Positions 26,366-35,352 are shown, numbered from the stretch's first letter. The stretch is 64,000 nt of DNA from Corynebacterium incognita (GCF_014217255.1 NZ_CP059404.1:1922001-1986000), one strand, 5' to 3'. Notes: generated by a model not told the origin, from the sequence alone. Translations and numbers: made by a program.

Positions 26366-26614
26366 TTAGCGGGTGGTGAACGGCAGGAGAGCCATTTCGC
26401 GGGCGTTCTTCACCGCGGTAGCAACCTGACGCTGCTGCTGCGGGGTCAGACCGGTCACGCGACGGGAACGGATCTTCTGACGATCCGAGATGAACAAACG
26501 GAGGGTCTTGGTGTCCTTGTAGTCCACCTTCTCGATACCCTCTGCCTTGAGTGGGTTCTTCTTCGGACGGCGGGTCTGCTCCATCCGGAACTTCTTTTGG
26601 TTATTGCGCTTCAT
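26366..26614 (-). CDS. rpsR: 30S ribosomal protein S18, zinc-independent form
   Basis: 82 aa, basic, with the S18 core [16 protein letters not shown] and [17 protein letters not shown]. It contains no cysteine, so it belongs to the C-minus type that does not bind zinc. It is the last gene of rpmB-rpmG-rpsN-rpsR, 15 bp after rpsN. It assembles with S6 in the 30S platform. In bacteria with two sets, the C-minus set is expressed at low zinc under Zur; I cannot see whether another copy exists. Confidence 0.93.
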   Translation of the reverse strand: MKRNNQKKFRMEQTRRPKKNPLKAEGIEKVDYKDTKTLRLFISDRQKIRSRRVTGLTPQQQRQVATAVKNAREMALLPFTTR

Positions 26615-26629
26615 GTTGCAATTACCCCT

Positions 26630-26935
26630 TTACCAGCTGGACTTACGAACGCCTGGCAGCTCACCACGGTGAGCCATGCCACGCATACGGACACGGGACA
26701 GGCCGAACTTACGGAGGTAACCGCGCGGACGACCATCGTGGGAGTCGCGGTTACGGATGCGAGAACGGGATGCGTCGCGCGGCTGACGGTTCAGCTCGAA
26801 CTGTGCATCCAAACGGTCTTCGTCAGAGGTGTTCGGGTTCTTGATGATTGCCTTGAGCTCAGCGCGGCGCTCCGCATAGCGGGCGACGATTTCCTTGCGC
26901 TGCTCATTCTTAGCGATCTTGGACTTCTTAGCCAT
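26630..26935 (-). CDS. rpsN: 30S ribosomal protein S14, long zinc-independent form
   Basis: 101 aa, the long S14 type, without the CxxC pairs of zinc-binding S14. The C-terminal core [17 protein letters not shown] and [11 protein letters not shown] is diagnostic. It starts 3 bp after the rpmG stop, so translation is likely coupled. Confidence 0.95.
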   Translation of the reverse strand: MAKKSKIAKNEQRKEIVARYAERRAELKAIIKNPNTSDEDRLDAQFELNRQPRDASRSRIRNRDSHDGRPRGYLRKFGLSRVRMRGMAHRGELPGVRKSSW

Positions 26936-26938
26936 TGA

Positions 26939-27103
26939 TTATCGCTCCTCGCGGAATTCGACGTGCTTGCGAACCACCGGGTCGAACTTCTTCAACGTGA
27001 TGCGGTCCGGGTTATTGCGCTTGTTCTTGCGGGTCACGTAGGTGTAACCGGTGCCCGCGGTGGACTTCAGCTTGATGATTGGACGGATGTCATTACGTGC
27101 CAT
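26939..27103 (-). CDS. rpmG: 50S ribosomal protein L33, zinc-independent form
   Basis: A 54-aa gene read directly from the sequence: it starts [20 protein letters not shown] at 27103 and ends KHVEFREER with TAA at 26941-26939. The L33 core [14 protein letters not shown] is clear. It has no cysteines, so no zinc ribbon. It lies between rpmB (3-bp gap) and rpsN (3-bp gap). Confidence 0.95.
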   Translation of the reverse strand: MARNDIRPIIKLKSTAGTGYTYVTRKNKRNNPDRITLKKFDPVVRKHVEFREER

Positions 27104-27106
27104 CTT

Positions 27107-27343
27107 TTAGATCTTCTCCCCACGTGCGCGAATCTTGGCAACGACGGACTCGATGCCGTCACGGTCGATGATCTTCAGTCCCTTGGTAGAGACGTTCAGG
27201 GTGATGGTACGGCCCTCAGAGGGCAGGTAGAACCGACGACGCTGCACGTTGGGGTTCCAACGGCGCGAAGTGCGGCGGTGCGAGTGCGAGACGGTCTTGC
27301 CGAACTGCGGCTTGCGTCCCGTTACCTGGCAAATAGCCGACAT
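27107..27343 (-). CDS. rpmB: 50S ribosomal protein L28, zinc-independent form
   Basis: 78 aa starting [20 protein letters not shown] at 27343, with the L28 core [14 protein letters not shown] and the C-terminal [13 protein letters not shown]. It has one cysteine and no CxxC pair. It is the first gene of the four-gene minus-strand ribosomal operon. The frame is open upstream to 27472, but that part has no L28 similarity. Confidence 0.94.
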   Translation of the reverse strand: MSAICQVTGRKPQFGKTVSHSHRRTSRRWNPNVQRRRFYLPSEGRTITLNVSTKGLKIIDRDGIESVVAKIRARGEKI

Positions 27344-27855
27344 GGGTTTTCTTTCTCCTAGCCGCCCACATCGTAACTGTTTGGTCTGCCTAAAATAATG
27401 AGACTTCGTTGTGCGTGATTTCTTGATACACAATAAGGTTCCCACGTGCTTCGAGTGTGAGGGATGAAGCAAAGGGCAGCGGCCAAATACCAGCTGACGG
27501 GGCGTTAACGAACAATTTCGACAACAGCAAGGGGAAATATTACAGCCCGCAACCCCGAAAACCTAATCGCCTGTATGTCGTGCCTTCCTTACCCTTCGCT
27601 CGCGGGGGAAGAGCGAAAGGAGTGTGCGATTTTATTTCCCGGGGCTGGCCGAGTATGCTCATTCAAGTTGTCAGGCGCGCGCGTGCTGCGATCATGGTGT
27701 AGCCATGAAACGTCGCGCAGTCGCCTGGCCGTGAAGGCACATTATTCGACCCAACCTGGGCACGATTCCCGTCGAGGCTTCGCTAGAAAATACTAGTGGC
27801 ACGACCGCCCCGCGGGAAACCGACCCAGTGTACAAACCTTAGGGACGTAGAAGAT
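27344..27855. other. 512-bp intergenic region between divergent ribosomal-protein operons
   Basis: It must hold both divergent promoters. An imperfect hairpin CCCTTCGCTC/GAGCGAAAGG lies at 27592-27620. The open frame 27457-27702 has no family resemblance and atypical composition, so I do not call it. I looked for a Zur-type palindrome (AT-rich, ATGATAATCAT-like) and found none that is convincing. My recollection is that C. glutamicum has two extra genes at this point. Confidence 0.5.
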
Positions 27856-28122
27856 ATGAAGAAGGATATCCACCCGGATTACCACCCCGTGGTATTCCAG
27901 GACGCTGGCACTGGTAGCCAGTTCCTGACCAAGTCCACCGCAACCTCCGACCGCACCGTGCAGTGGGAAGACGGCAACGAGTACCCACTCATCGTCGTCG
28001 ACGTGACCTCCGAGTCGCACCCGTTCTGGACCGGTGCACAGCGCGTTATGGACACCGCCGGCCGTGTTGAGAAGTTCAACCAGCGCTACGGTGCCCTGGC
28101 TCGTCGTAAGAAGAAGGCTTAA
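27856..28122 (+). CDS. rpmE2: 50S ribosomal protein L31, type B (zinc-independent)
   Basis: 88 aa starting [20 protein letters not shown]. This is type B L31, recognised by the extended [15 protein letters not shown] and [11 protein letters not shown] regions, and it has no cysteine. The start at 27856 follows AGAAGAT; the frame extends 20 codons upstream without homology. rpmF follows after 15 bp. Confidence 0.95.
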   Translation: MKKDIHPDYHPVVFQDAGTGSQFLTKSTATSDRTVQWEDGNEYPLIVVDVTSESHPFWTGAQRVMDTAGRVEKFNQRYGALARRKKKA

Positions 28123-28137
28123 GGGGGGAAATAAACA

Positions 28138-28311
28138 ATGGCAACTCCAAAGTTCAAGAAGTCCCGCGCGAACACCCACTCTCGTCGTTCGCAGTGGAAG
28201 GCCGACAACGTTGCTCTGCAGGAAGTGACGATTGACGGCAAGACCGTGCGCATCCCGCGCCGCCTGGTCAAGGCTGCCAAGCTTGGCCTCGTTGACGTAG
28301 AGCAGTTCTAA
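28138..28311 (+). CDS. rpmF: 50S ribosomal protein L32, zinc-independent form
   Basis: A 57-aa gene read from the sequence: [20 protein letters not shown] at 28138, ending [10 protein letters not shown] with TAA at 28309-28311. AAGGGGGG lies about 10 nt upstream of the ATG. The N-terminal [14 protein letters not shown] is typical L32; the C-terminal CxxC pairs of zinc-binding L32 are missing. Second gene of the rpmE2-rpmF operon. Confidence 0.94.
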   Translation: MATPKFKKSRANTHSRRSQWKADNVALQEVTIDGKTVRIPRRLVKAAKLGLVDVEQF

Positions 28312-28334
28312 GAACCGCTCTTAAAACCGCTTTA

Positions 28335-28361
28335 CCCCCGCTGAGTTCTTCTCGGCGGGGG
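28335..28361 (+). terminator. Terminator after rpmF
   Basis: CCCCCGCTGAG and CTCGGCGGGGG form an 11-bp stem with one G-U, loop TTCTT, followed by CATTTCTTT. It separates the ribosomal genes from mprA. Confidence 0.8.
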
Positions 28362-28490
28362 CATTTCTTTACCCCCCGGATTCTGGCAAATTGATAAGAT
28401 TAATCCTTTAGCGGTGGGCTTTTGGGAATTTAATTGCCCAATTTCACAGTTGACGTATTGGTTTTCTCATGTTTAGGCGATAATGATTTC

Positions 28491-29192
28491 ATGAAGATTT
28501 TGGTGGTGGATGACGATAGGGAGATTCGTAACTCCCTGCGCCGGTCCCTAGGTTTTAACGGATACGATGTCAGCGTGGCTGAAGATGGTGTGCAGGCTAT
28601 CGAGCAGGTGCGCTCCGTCGCTCCTGACTTGATAGTCCTTGATGTCATGATGCCCAACAAGGATGGTTTTGAAGTCTGCCGCGAACTCCGCAGCGAAGGC
28701 TGGCGGAACCCCATCCTCATGCTCACTGCCCGCGACGGAGTTTCTGACCGTGTTTCCGGTCTGGACGCGGGTGCCGATGACTATCTTCCTAAACCGTTTG
28801 CGCTGGAAGAGTTGCTCGCACGCGTTCGTTCGTTGGCTCGCCGCGCCGCCGCTGAATCTACTTCTGGTAACCGCCGCAGTGATGTCTTGCAGCTGAGTTT
28901 CGCCGATCTTCAGTTGAACCTGGAAACCCGCGACGTAACCCGGGGTGGCCGTTCCATCTCCTTGACCCGCACCGAGTTCGATTTGCTCAAGGTACTGATG
29001 GAGAACCCCAACAAAGTGTTGTCGCGCCAGACCATCTTGGAAGAGGTGTGGGGCTACGAGTTCCCGACCTCTGGCAACGCGCTCGAGGTATACATCGGTT
29101 ACGTTCGTAAAAAGACTGAAGCCAATGGCGAGGCTCGACTCATCCACACAGTGCGTGGCGTTGGTTACGTGCTCCGGGAGACCGCGCCGTGA
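28491..29192 (+). CDS. mprA: OmpR-family response regulator MprA-like (CgtR2)
   Basis: A 233-aa two-component regulator. The receiver domain has the acidic pair at DDD 7-9, phosphoacceptor Asp51 in [10 protein letters not shown] in LMLTA and the switch Lys in YLPKPF. The C-terminal winged helix has [17 protein letters not shown] and the terminal VRGVGYVLR. The start at 28491 is a plain ATG without a clear Shine-Dalgarno. The kinase gene overlaps by 4 bp. The order regulator-kinase-HtrA protease-MoaB2-MscL is that of mycobacterial mprA-mprB-pepD, an envelope-stress locus. Confidence 0.92.
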   Translation: MKILVVDDDREIRNSLRRSLGFNGYDVSVAEDGVQAIEQVRSVAPDLIVLDVMMPNKDGFEVCRELRSEGWRNPILMLTARDGVSDRVSGLDAGADDYLPKPFALEELLARVRSLARRAAAESTSGNRRSDVLQLSFADLQLNLETRDVTRGGRSISLTRTEFDLLKVLMENPNKVLSRQTILEEVWGYEFPTSGNALEVYIGYVRKKTEANGEARLIHTVRGVGYVLRETAP

Positions 29193-30865
29193 TCCTTCGG
29201 CAACCGGATTCGGTTGACGTTGTCGACCAACCTGTCGACGAATTTGAAGAGGAAAACGTCTCCGAAACCATATCTGGCTGGAGTCGTAAGACTCCGCTGA
29301 AGTGGCGTTTGGCTGCCGTTTCTTCGGCAACCGTGCTCTTTGTGGTTATCTTGCTGTCGGTGACCACGTACTGGACTGTGTCCAAAACAATGTACGGAGC
29401 TGCGGACCGAGAATTGGACATCAATACGTCCGTGATGCTCGAAAACACGATGGACCCGATGTTTACTCACAACATCGAGGCTGAAGTGGCCCAGTTCAAG
29501 CGGTACAACCCTGGTTACCAGGTGTCGGTGTCCCCGCCGGGCACCAAGTTCACATTTGGTGACACGATTCCCGTGGGCGGCAAGTTTCAAGAGACACGCA
29601 ACGGAGAATTTGTCTCGGTCCGTACCGTGGGCGATACCCGCGTGATGGCTAAGCGGAACAAGTTCGACGCCGTGGTGGTCATGACCTACGATCTGACCGA
29701 TACGCAGACATTTCTGGTGTCTTTGGGCTGGGTCCTCATGCTCGTTGCCCTAGTCGGCTTGGTGGTATCCATCATCGCGGGTTTCGTGGCTGCCCGCACC
29801 GGCCTCGAGCCGGTGGCGCGTCTGAAACGCGCGTTGGACTACACCGCGAAAACAGACGAACTGCGACCGATTACGCAAGAGGGTAACGACGAGTTGGCAA
29901 GCTTGGCCACGTCGTTTAACCAGATGATCAGTGCACTGCAAGATTCGCGAAACCGGCAGGCGCAGTTCGTGGCCGACGCCGGACATGAGCTCAAGACGCC
30001 GTTGACGTCTATGCAGACCAATATCGAGTTGATGATGATGCTCAATCGCCCGGGGGTCACCAATTCGATCTCCGCGGAGGATCGTGCCGAACTGGAGCAG
30101 GACATCAAGGAGCAGATGCGCGAGCTCGCGACGTTGATTTCGGATCTCGTCGACCTCGCCCGCGAGGATGCCCCAGAGAAACCGATGGAAGAGCTCGATC
30201 TGCAAGAAGTCTTGGAGATCTCGCTCGAGCGTGCCAAGCGACGCCGCACCGATGTCACGATGGACGTGCACCTGTTCCCGTGGATTATGAACGGCGATTC
30301 CTTCGCTCTCGGCCGCGCCACGTTGAATCTAATGGACAATGCTGCGAAGTGGTCGCCGGCGGGTGGCACCGTGCGGGTCTACATGGCGCAAGAACGCGAC
30401 GACGTCATGACGCTGCACCTTGAGGACTCTGGTCCCGGTATCCCGGAGGCCGAGCGGGAGAAAGTCTTTGAGCGCTTCTATCGCGCGCCGGAGTCCCGCT
30501 CGATGCCTGGCTCGGGCCTGGGGCTGGCGATCGTTAAGCAGGTGGTAGAGCGCCACCACGGAGTCATTCGTGTAGAGGAATCGCGCGATGGGGGCTGCCA
30601 CATGATCGTCGAGCTCCCCGGAAAACTGGGTGAACATAAGTTGGATGTTCAAGAGCCTCGAGACGACGATTTGGCGCGGCTGCACCGTTCGGTGGCCGCG
30701 CAGCAGGCCGCAGAGAAACGACGTCGGCAAGCAGCAGCTGCAGGCAATGCCGACGGCGCGGGTGCTGCGAAGCTCCCAGGTGAGCGGCCGGACAATGCGC
30801 AACCGGCTGACGGCGAGATGTCGCGGTCCCAAGCGTTCGTGGAACGCTGGTTGGGTAATGCCTGA
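29189..30865 (+). CDS. mprB: Sensor histidine kinase MprB-like (CgtS2)
   Basis: A 558-aa membrane kinase. Two transmembrane spans (about residues 35-65 and 170-200) bracket an extracytoplasmic sensor domain. A HAMP linker follows. Phospho-acceptor His266 is in [12 protein letters not shown]. The N box [14 protein letters not shown]1 DSGPGIP, F box VFERFYR and G2 [14 protein letters not shown] are intact. The C-terminal ~70 residues form a charged, Gln/Arg/Ala-rich tail. It overlaps mprA by ATGA. In mycobacteria MprB senses envelope stress and PepD lies downstream, as here. Confidence 0.92.
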   Translation: MILRQPDSVDVVDQPVDEFEEENVSETISGWSRKTPLKWRLAAVSSATVLFVVILLSVTTYWTVSKTMYGAADRELDINTSVMLENTMDPMFTHNIEAEVAQFKRYNPGYQVSVSPPGTKFTFGDTIPVGGKFQETRNGEFVSVRTVGDTRVMAKRNKFDAVVVMTYDLTDTQTFLVSLGWVLMLVALVGLVVSIIAGFVAARTGLEPVARLKRALDYTAKTDELRPITQEGNDELASLATSFNQMISALQDSRNRQAQFVADAGHELKTPLTSMQTNIELMMMLNRPGVTNSISAEDRAELEQDIKEQMRELATLISDLVDLAREDAPEKPMEELDLQEVLEISLERAKRRRTDVTMDVHLFPWIMNGDSFALGRATLNLMDNAAKWSPAGGTVRVYMAQERDDVMTLHLEDSGPGIPEAEREKVFERFYRAPESRSMPGSGLGLAIVKQVVERHHGVIRVEESRDGGCHMIVELPGKLGEHKLDVQEPRDDDLARLHRSVAAQQAAEKRRRQAAAAGNADGAGAAKLPGERPDNAQPADGEMSRSQAFVERWLGNA

Positions 30866-30961
30866 TGCCGCTATTTGCGTACAGCTAACGTTCAGGAATT
30901 CGTCTCAGAGCTAAAAGCAGCCCTGCAGACATCATCCAGAAGTATGATGCACAATAGTCCT

Positions 30962-32317
30962 ATGAATTACGAAGACAATAATCCGTCGCCTCGGCCGGAG
31001 AATCCTCACCAGCCTTCTCCGAAAGGGGCCGAAACCTCGTCCCAAGGGTGGAACCAGCCACGCTACGGAGGAGATGCCTCGAATACTCCGACGCGCAGTC
31101 AGGCGCCGGTGTACGGCAACACAAATCCCTACGCCGGGCACGCGTCGCAGGGACAATTCCAGCAGGGGCAAGCACCACAGGGCGGCGACCTCTGGGGGCA
31201 GCAGATGGCGCCCGAGGCGTCGCCAAGCGGACAAGGGGCAGGGAAGAAGTCCGTAGGGTTAATGACTGCGCTGGCTCTTATGCTCGCCGGCTCCGTAGCC
31301 ACCGGAACCATTACTGCGTTGGCGCTCGGTGACCGGGGCAGTAACTCGACCGCCACCGTCAACGAGGCGCTGCAGAAGCCACTGCAAAGCACAGCGCATA
31401 ACAAAAACAGCGACGGCTCCGTAGAGGCAGTCGCGTCCAAGGTCTTGCCCGCAGTGGTCTCCATCAAGGTGGCGAACTCCCAGGGAGTTGCCGAAGGCTC
31501 CGGCTCGATCATCTCCGAGGACGGCTATGTGCTGACCAACCACCACGTGATCGAGGGTGGCAAGGACGGGCAGATTCAGGTCACTATGAATGACGGAAGT
31601 CAGCGCATGGCGGAGTTTGTTGCGTCGGATGTCAATACTGATGTTGGCGTTATTAAGATTCACGACGTTTCGGGTTTGCCGTCGCTTGAATTCGGGGATT
31701 CTGATTCCCTTGCGGTGGGGCAGTCCGTGGTCGCTATCGGCTCACCGCTGGGCCTTAATGCGACCGTCACGAGCGGCATTGTCTCCGCGTTGGACCGCCC
31801 AGTACGGGCAGCACAAGGCGGCGGGCAATCTTCGCTCATCGACGCGATCCAGACAGACGCTGCGGTCAACCCCGGTAATTCAGGTGGTCCGCTCGTGGAC
31901 ATGCACGGCAACCTGGTGGGGATGAACTCGGTAATCGCTTCGTTGTCGTCGCGACAGGAAGGTGGCTCCATTGGCTTGGGCTTCGCCATTCCCTCAAAGT
32001 TCGCCAAGCGCGTAGCTGACCAACTTATTAATGAGGGTAAGGCCACCCAGCCCATGCTGGGCGTACAGGTGGACGCCCGCGACCCCGCCTCCACCGGCGC
32101 GCTCGTCGTGCGCGTGGAACCCGGCAGCCCAGCGGAGAAAGCGGGAATGAAAGAAGGCGACATCATCACCAAGCTGGATGACCGCATCATCGACGGCGCG
32201 GACTCACTCATTGCGGCGACCCGCACCCAAGAGTTCGGGGCGACGGTGACCCTTGAAGTGGCCTCTGGCGAAGGAGAAGACACTCGCCAGGTAGAGGTAA
32301 CGCTGTCAGGCGAGTAA
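30962..32317 (+). CDS. pepD: Membrane-anchored HtrA/DegP-type serine protease with PDZ domain (PepD-like)
   Basis: A 451-aa envelope protease/chaperone. The cytoplasmic N-terminal ~90 residues are rich in N, P, Q and G. One transmembrane span (KSVGLMTALALMLAGSVATG) follows. The trypsin-like domain has His195 (LTNHHV), Asp227 (NTDVGVIK) and Ser307 (NPGNSGGPL). A C-terminal PDZ domain has MLGVQVDA and GSPAEKAGMKEGDIITKLD. I chose the start at 30962; an ATG at 30944 is also in frame. It stands 97 bp after mprB, consistent with co-regulation by MprA. It should degrade or refold damaged exported proteins. Confidence 0.92.
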   Translation: MNYEDNNPSPRPENPHQPSPKGAETSSQGWNQPRYGGDASNTPTRSQAPVYGNTNPYAGHASQGQFQQGQAPQGGDLWGQQMAPEASPSGQGAGKKSVGLMTALALMLAGSVATGTITALALGDRGSNSTATVNEALQKPLQSTAHNKNSDGSVEAVASKVLPAVVSIKVANSQGVAEGSGSIISEDGYVLTNHHVIEGGKDGQIQVTMNDGSQRMAEFVASDVNTDVGVIKIHDVSGLPSLEFGDSDSLAVGQSVVAIGSPLGLNATVTSGIVSALDRPVRAAQGGGQSSLIDAIQTDAAVNPGNSGGPLVDMHGNLVGMNSVIASLSSRQEGGSIGLGFAIPSKFAKRVADQLINEGKATQPMLGVQVDARDPASTGALVVRVEPGSPAEKAGMKEGDIITKLDDRIIDGADSLIAATRTQEFGATVTLEVASGEGEDTRQVEVTLSGE

Positions 32318-32358
32318 GTTACTAGACACGAACCCGCGAAGGTGGACACGACAGAAAG

Positions 32359-32964
32359 ATGAGTAATACTGCGATGGAAACCCCCACGACGCTGCCAAAC
32401 GCTCAGCAAGATACCGCCTCGCGTCTAGGCGATATCGCCGAACCAGATGATGCCTTCCTCATCGCCAGTGAGCAGGAGGATAACCTCGCTCCGCAGCGCC
32501 GCGCCCTTGTGGTGTTGGTGACCGACCACCCGGAAAGCTTCGCGGAGGAGGCGAACCGTCTGGTCACCGAGCTGCTGCTGGAGGGGAACTTTCAGGTTGA
32601 CGCCGCGGTCACGGTGAAGTCCAAGAAATCGAAGATCCGCCAGGCCATCGAGACGGCCGTGGTGGGCGGCGTGGACTTGGTGCTGACCGTTGGCGGTACA
32701 GGCGTGGGCCCACGCGATCGCACTCCGGAGGCTACCGAAGCGGTACTAGACATGCGCGTACCCGGCATCGCCCAAGCAGTGTGCTCCTCGGGTCTGGCCT
32801 GCGGCGCGGTCGACGCCGGCACGTCTCGCGGTGTCGCCGGCGTGTCCGGCTCCACCGTCATTGTTAACCTGGCTTCCTCGCGCGCCGCGCTGCGCGACGG
32901 CATGGCCACCGTCATTCCGCTAGTGCACCACCTGGTAGACCAGCTTCAGCGCTATAGCGTGTAG
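32359..32964 (+). CDS. moaB2: MogA/MoaB family molybdopterin-binding protein (MoaB2-like)
   Basis: A 201-aa protein whose C-terminal ~150 residues are the MoCF-binding fold: LVVLVTD, the binding loop LTVGGTGVGPRDRTPEAT and GVSGSTVIVNLA. The N-terminal ~45 residues are a polar extension. In the pathway such proteins adenylate molybdopterin. It follows pepD by 41 bp and, as in mycobacteria, lies in a stress locus rather than a moa operon, so a purely metabolic role is not certain. Confidence 0.85.
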   Translation: MSNTAMETPTTLPNAQQDTASRLGDIAEPDDAFLIASEQEDNLAPQRRALVVLVTDHPESFAEEANRLVTELLLEGNFQVDAAVTVKSKKSKIRQAIETAVVGGVDLVLTVGGTGVGPRDRTPEATEAVLDMRVPGIAQAVCSSGLACGAVDAGTSRGVAGVSGSTVIVNLASSRAALRDGMATVIPLVHHLVDQLQRYSV

Positions 32965-33009
32965 AACATCCCCTGAGAACACGTCCCCCGATACCGAGGC
33001 GAAAACCAT

Positions 33010-33204
33010 ATGTCAAAGAAGAGGCGCGCATTCAAGCCTTCGCGCACCCCAGATTATGACCGGAAGGCTGACCGTCCTGACTTCGTGTCGGCGTTTGACG
33101 CCGACGGCGAGCGCGTCGTTCCCGTTGATGATGACGCAGTCACCGACGAGCCCGCCAATGCCGAAGAATTTTACCGTGAACAGGTTCCGCCACACCACGG
33201 CTAA
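33010..33204 (+). CDS. Small conserved-looking hypothetical protein, 64 aa
   Basis: A 64-aa polar protein MSKKRRAFKPSRTPDYDRKA, with a basic N-terminus and an acidic C-terminal half (VVPVDDDAVTDEPANAEEF). It has no hydrophobic segment or known motif. The gene lies 45 bp after moaB2, has GAGGCGA before the ATG, and ends just before a strong terminator, so it looks like the last gene of the mprA-moaB2 run. Function unknown; likely real from position and codon pattern. Confidence 0.65.
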   Translation: MSKKRRAFKPSRTPDYDRKADRPDFVSAFDADGERVVPVDDDAVTDEPANAEEFYREQVPPHHG

Positions 33205-33236
33205 GGAGTCGGAGCTCAGCTGCACATAAAACACGA

Positions 33237-33280
33237 AAGGCCTGCTTCTTCCTCAAACGATTGGGGAAGAAGCAGGCCTT
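33237..33280. terminator. Strong hairpin between the 64-aa gene and mscL
   Basis: Perfect 16-bp arms AAGGCCTGCTTCTTCC and GGAAGAAGCAGGCCTT around a 12-nt loop. The minus strand continues TTCGTGTTTTATG, so it mainly ends mscL and probably also the plus-strand transcript. Confidence 0.8.
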
Positions 33281-33292
33281 GAGTTGTGAGAA

Positions 33293-33730
33293 CTAGATAC
33301 GCGGGTTGTTGGCGCCGGTCTCGGTGGTGTTGCCACGCTCTGCCTGCAGCAGGTCGCGGATCTCGATGAGCAGCTCGGTCTCGGTTGGCTCGACAGCGTC
33401 AGGGTCGATGCCCTGGCGGCGCTTGTGGGCGTCGTTCAGCTTGTTCATCGGTGCAACGATGAGGAAGTACACGACCGCTGCGATGATGAGGAAGTTGAGG
33501 GCTGCGGTGATGATGGCGCCGAAGTCCATGAAGGTCGCGTCGTTGCCTTCGCGCAGCAGGAAGCCCAGGCCGCCTACCTCGGTGGAACCGAAGGAAGCAA
33601 TCAGCGGGTTGATGAGGTTGTCGGTCACTGCGGTGACGATTGCGGTGAAAGCACCACCGATGATGACGGCGACCGCCAGCTCGATGACGTTGCCGCGCAT
33701 GATGAATTCTTTGAAGCCCTTCATGGACAT
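33293..33730 (-). CDS. mscL: Large-conductance mechanosensitive channel MscL
   Basis: A 145-aa channel that opens at near-lytic membrane tension to release solutes after osmotic downshock. The N-terminal helix MSMKGFKEFIMRGNVIELAV and pore helix VAVIIGGAFTAIV are the family core. The second span is ALNFLIIAAVVYFLIV, and the C-terminal helical bundle is TELLIEIRDLLQ. The neighbouring mprAB/pepD block is the same as in mycobacteria. The window also encodes BetP, its uptake counterpart. Confidence 0.96.
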   Translation of the reverse strand: MSMKGFKEFIMRGNVIELAVAVIIGGAFTAIVTAVTDNLINPLIASFGSTEVGGLGFLLREGNDATFMDFGAIITAALNFLIIAAVVYFLIVAPMNKLNDAHKRRQGIDPDAVEPTETELLIEIRDLLQAERGNTTETGANNPRI

Positions 33731-33849
33731 AAACCTTTCGTAGGGTGGGAAGAAATAGACCTAATGGCACAACTAGGTGATGCGTACACCTTAGTACGCC
33801 CATGGCGGTCGTGCCACCCCCTCCGCACGCCGAGTCCTCAGCGGGAGAG

Positions 33850-34584
33850 TCAAAAGGCTCTGGCGCCTGTGGAGACGCTGGCACGATCGCCGGTGATCAC
33901 GACGGTGAGCGGTCTAGTCAGGGAGGCGGAGGCCACTCGATGGGCGGCCTCGCGATCTAGCGCTAACAGGATGGTGGCAGGGGAGCGGGAACCGGCATTT
34001 TTTGCCTTGAGGTGCGTGGTAATTACCTTTCCACCAGCAGCAATGACCGCGGCATCCGGCGGGGAGGAGGCGTCTTCTTTTACCTCGGATTCGTGACTGA
34101 GCACGTCCACCGTATCACCGTGATGAAGAAGCGGAATAATGTCGGCGTTCGCGAGAGAAATCGGCACGAGACGTGCGGAACTATGAGCGGAGGGGGAATC
34201 TTCGCCCGCTATGGTGTTGGTCACCAGCGCGTGCGCGAGGTCCGGGGCCAGAGTGCGGCTCGGCGTCACGATTTCCCCGGCACCCGCGGCCGCGACTGTG
34301 ACCGCCCCTTCTACACCTTCAATGGTGGTCAACGCCTGAGGTGGCACGAACGATTCGGGGACGCGACGCAGTTCCACATCACCGGCGCTTAGCTCCGTAC
34401 CCGCGGGGACGTCGCGGGTAAAGACCACCACGTGCGGGTGCTCGGTGGCGGATTGAAGGGCGATGACGCCGGCGCATAGCGTCAGAACCGCCGCCAAGAA
34501 ATAGCGCAGGGCGACGATTCGTCGATGCCCGGGACGGGTGAGCGCGGCCAGCGCGGCTGAGCGTGGAGGAGAAGTCTGGGCCAT
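33850..34584 (-). CDS. SAF-domain envelope protein (CpaB/RcpC-like)
   Basis: A 244-aa protein with a single N-terminal transmembrane span (RYFLAAVLTLCAGVIAL) and a SAF domain starting VVVFTRDVPAGTELSAGDVE, followed by a RcpC/CpaB-like C-terminal part (RLVPISLANADIIPLLHHGD and VDVLSHES). CpaB proteins serve Flp/Tad pilus secretion, but no pilus genes are visible here. Members standing alone next to mscL and fthC in actinobacteria have no known role. The start at 34584 is the first ATG. Confidence 0.75.
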   Translation of the reverse strand: MAQTSPPRSAALAALTRPGHRRIVALRYFLAAVLTLCAGVIALQSATEHPHVVVFTRDVPAGTELSAGDVELRRVPESFVPPQALTTIEGVEGAVTVAAAGAGEIVTPSRTLAPDLAHALVTNTIAGEDSPSAHSSARLVPISLANADIIPLLHHGDTVDVLSHESEVKEDASSPPDAAVIAAGGKVITTHLKAKNAGSRSPATILLALDREAAHRVASASLTRPLTVVITGDRASVSTGARAF

Positions 34585-34629
34585 GCCTCATTGGACTGGT
34601 GCGCTCGGGCGAACGGTTCCCTCCTTGCC

Positions 34630-35229
34630 TCAAGGAAAGGCGTGTACGCCCGAGGGAGTCACTGCCCAGCCGGTAGCGACGTCGTGTTTTTCCACCGGGA
34701 GGTTTACGCCGAGCTCGTGGTCATAAAGCACAACTATGCGGGTCGTGGACGGGGCGGTGGCCAGGGCCCGGTCGTAGTATCCGCCACCCTTGCCCAGACG
34801 AACACCCGCAGCATTTGCTGCCAGCGCCGGCACGACTATTACGTCGCATTCTTGCAGGAGCTCATTCCCGCGACGCGCCCCAATAGGTTCCGAAATACCC
34901 AGCGCGCCATCATCCATATCGTCTGTGCCGGTAAAAAGTGCCCACTCCAACTCGCCGTCGGGCAGGGAGACGGGAAGCCAGACTTCTAACCCCGACTCCG
35001 CAAGTACGGAGACCAGCTCTGGACCACCCGGCTCCGAGCCAAGCGGGGAATAGGCCGCCACCGTGCGGGCTTCCTGATCCTCGAGAAAGCGCACGAGGTG
35101 AGTGCGCAGCGCAGCGTTGTAGAGCGCGCGATCGTCGGCAAGCAATCCTCGGCGCCGGGCAAAGAGTCGGCGGCGCGTCTCCTTCTTGGCTGCGGCGATG
35201 GGGGAATGCTGGTTATGGGGTGCTTGCAT
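34630..35229 (-). CDS. fthC: 5-formyltetrahydrofolate cyclo-ligase
   Basis: Converts 5-formyl-THF to methenyl-THF with ATP, salvaging a folate that inhibits one-carbon enzymes. The 199-aa protein has KKETRRRLFARRRGL at the N-terminus and the nucleotide motif RLGKGGGYYDRAL near residue 145. It is divergent from galU across 123 bp. It lies 45 bp upstream of the SAF-domain gene and on the same strand. Confidence 0.9.
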   Translation of the reverse strand: MQAPHNQHSPIAAAKKETRRRLFARRRGLLADDRALYNAALRTHLVRFLEDQEARTVAAYSPLGSEPGGPELVSVLAESGLEVWLPVSLPDGELEWALFTGTDDMDDGALGISEPIGARRGNELLQECDVIVVPALAANAAGVRLGKGGGYYDRALATAPSTTRIVVLYDHELGVNLPVEKHDVATGWAVTPSGVHAFP

Positions 35230-35304
35230 ACTGCAATTCTATGTCGAGAAGGCAGTGGGGTACGGCGGTGGACTGCATCACCCCACCGCGGGCCGCAACA
35301 AAAG

Positions 35305-35318
35305 GTGTAGCGCTACAC
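35305..35318. promoter_or_regulatory. 14-bp perfect palindrome in fthC-galU intergenic region
   Basis: GTGTAGCGCTACAC is a perfect palindrome 34 bp before the galU ATG, next to the -35 region of its probable promoter. It is a candidate operator with no known regulator. Confidence 0.4.
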
Positions 35319-35339
35319 GGAGACCGCAGGGTGAACAGG

Positions 35340-35352
35340 TAAGGTTTCCGGT
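35340..35352 (+). promoter_or_regulatory. Probable -10 of a leaderless galU transcript
   Basis: TAAGGT at 35340-35345 precedes the galU ATG by 7 nt. No Shine-Dalgarno lies between. Confidence 0.45.

Noticed and set aside
27457..27702. 81-aa open frame between rpmB and rpmE2
   Set aside because: No motif, atypical composition and no ribosome binding site; treated as intergenic.
27344..27855. Zur box controlling the ribosomal protein operons
   Set aside because: No AT-rich palindrome of the expected form was found by eye.
30900..30960. MprA-type box before pepD
   Set aside because: CTCAGAGCTAAAAGC could be read as loose repeats, but the known motif is degenerate and I cannot score it.
33731..35229. 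FmdB/Ruc-type zinc-ribbon gene near mscL and fthC, as in mycobacteria
   Set aside because: No such ORF exists here; the place is occupied by the SAF-domain gene.
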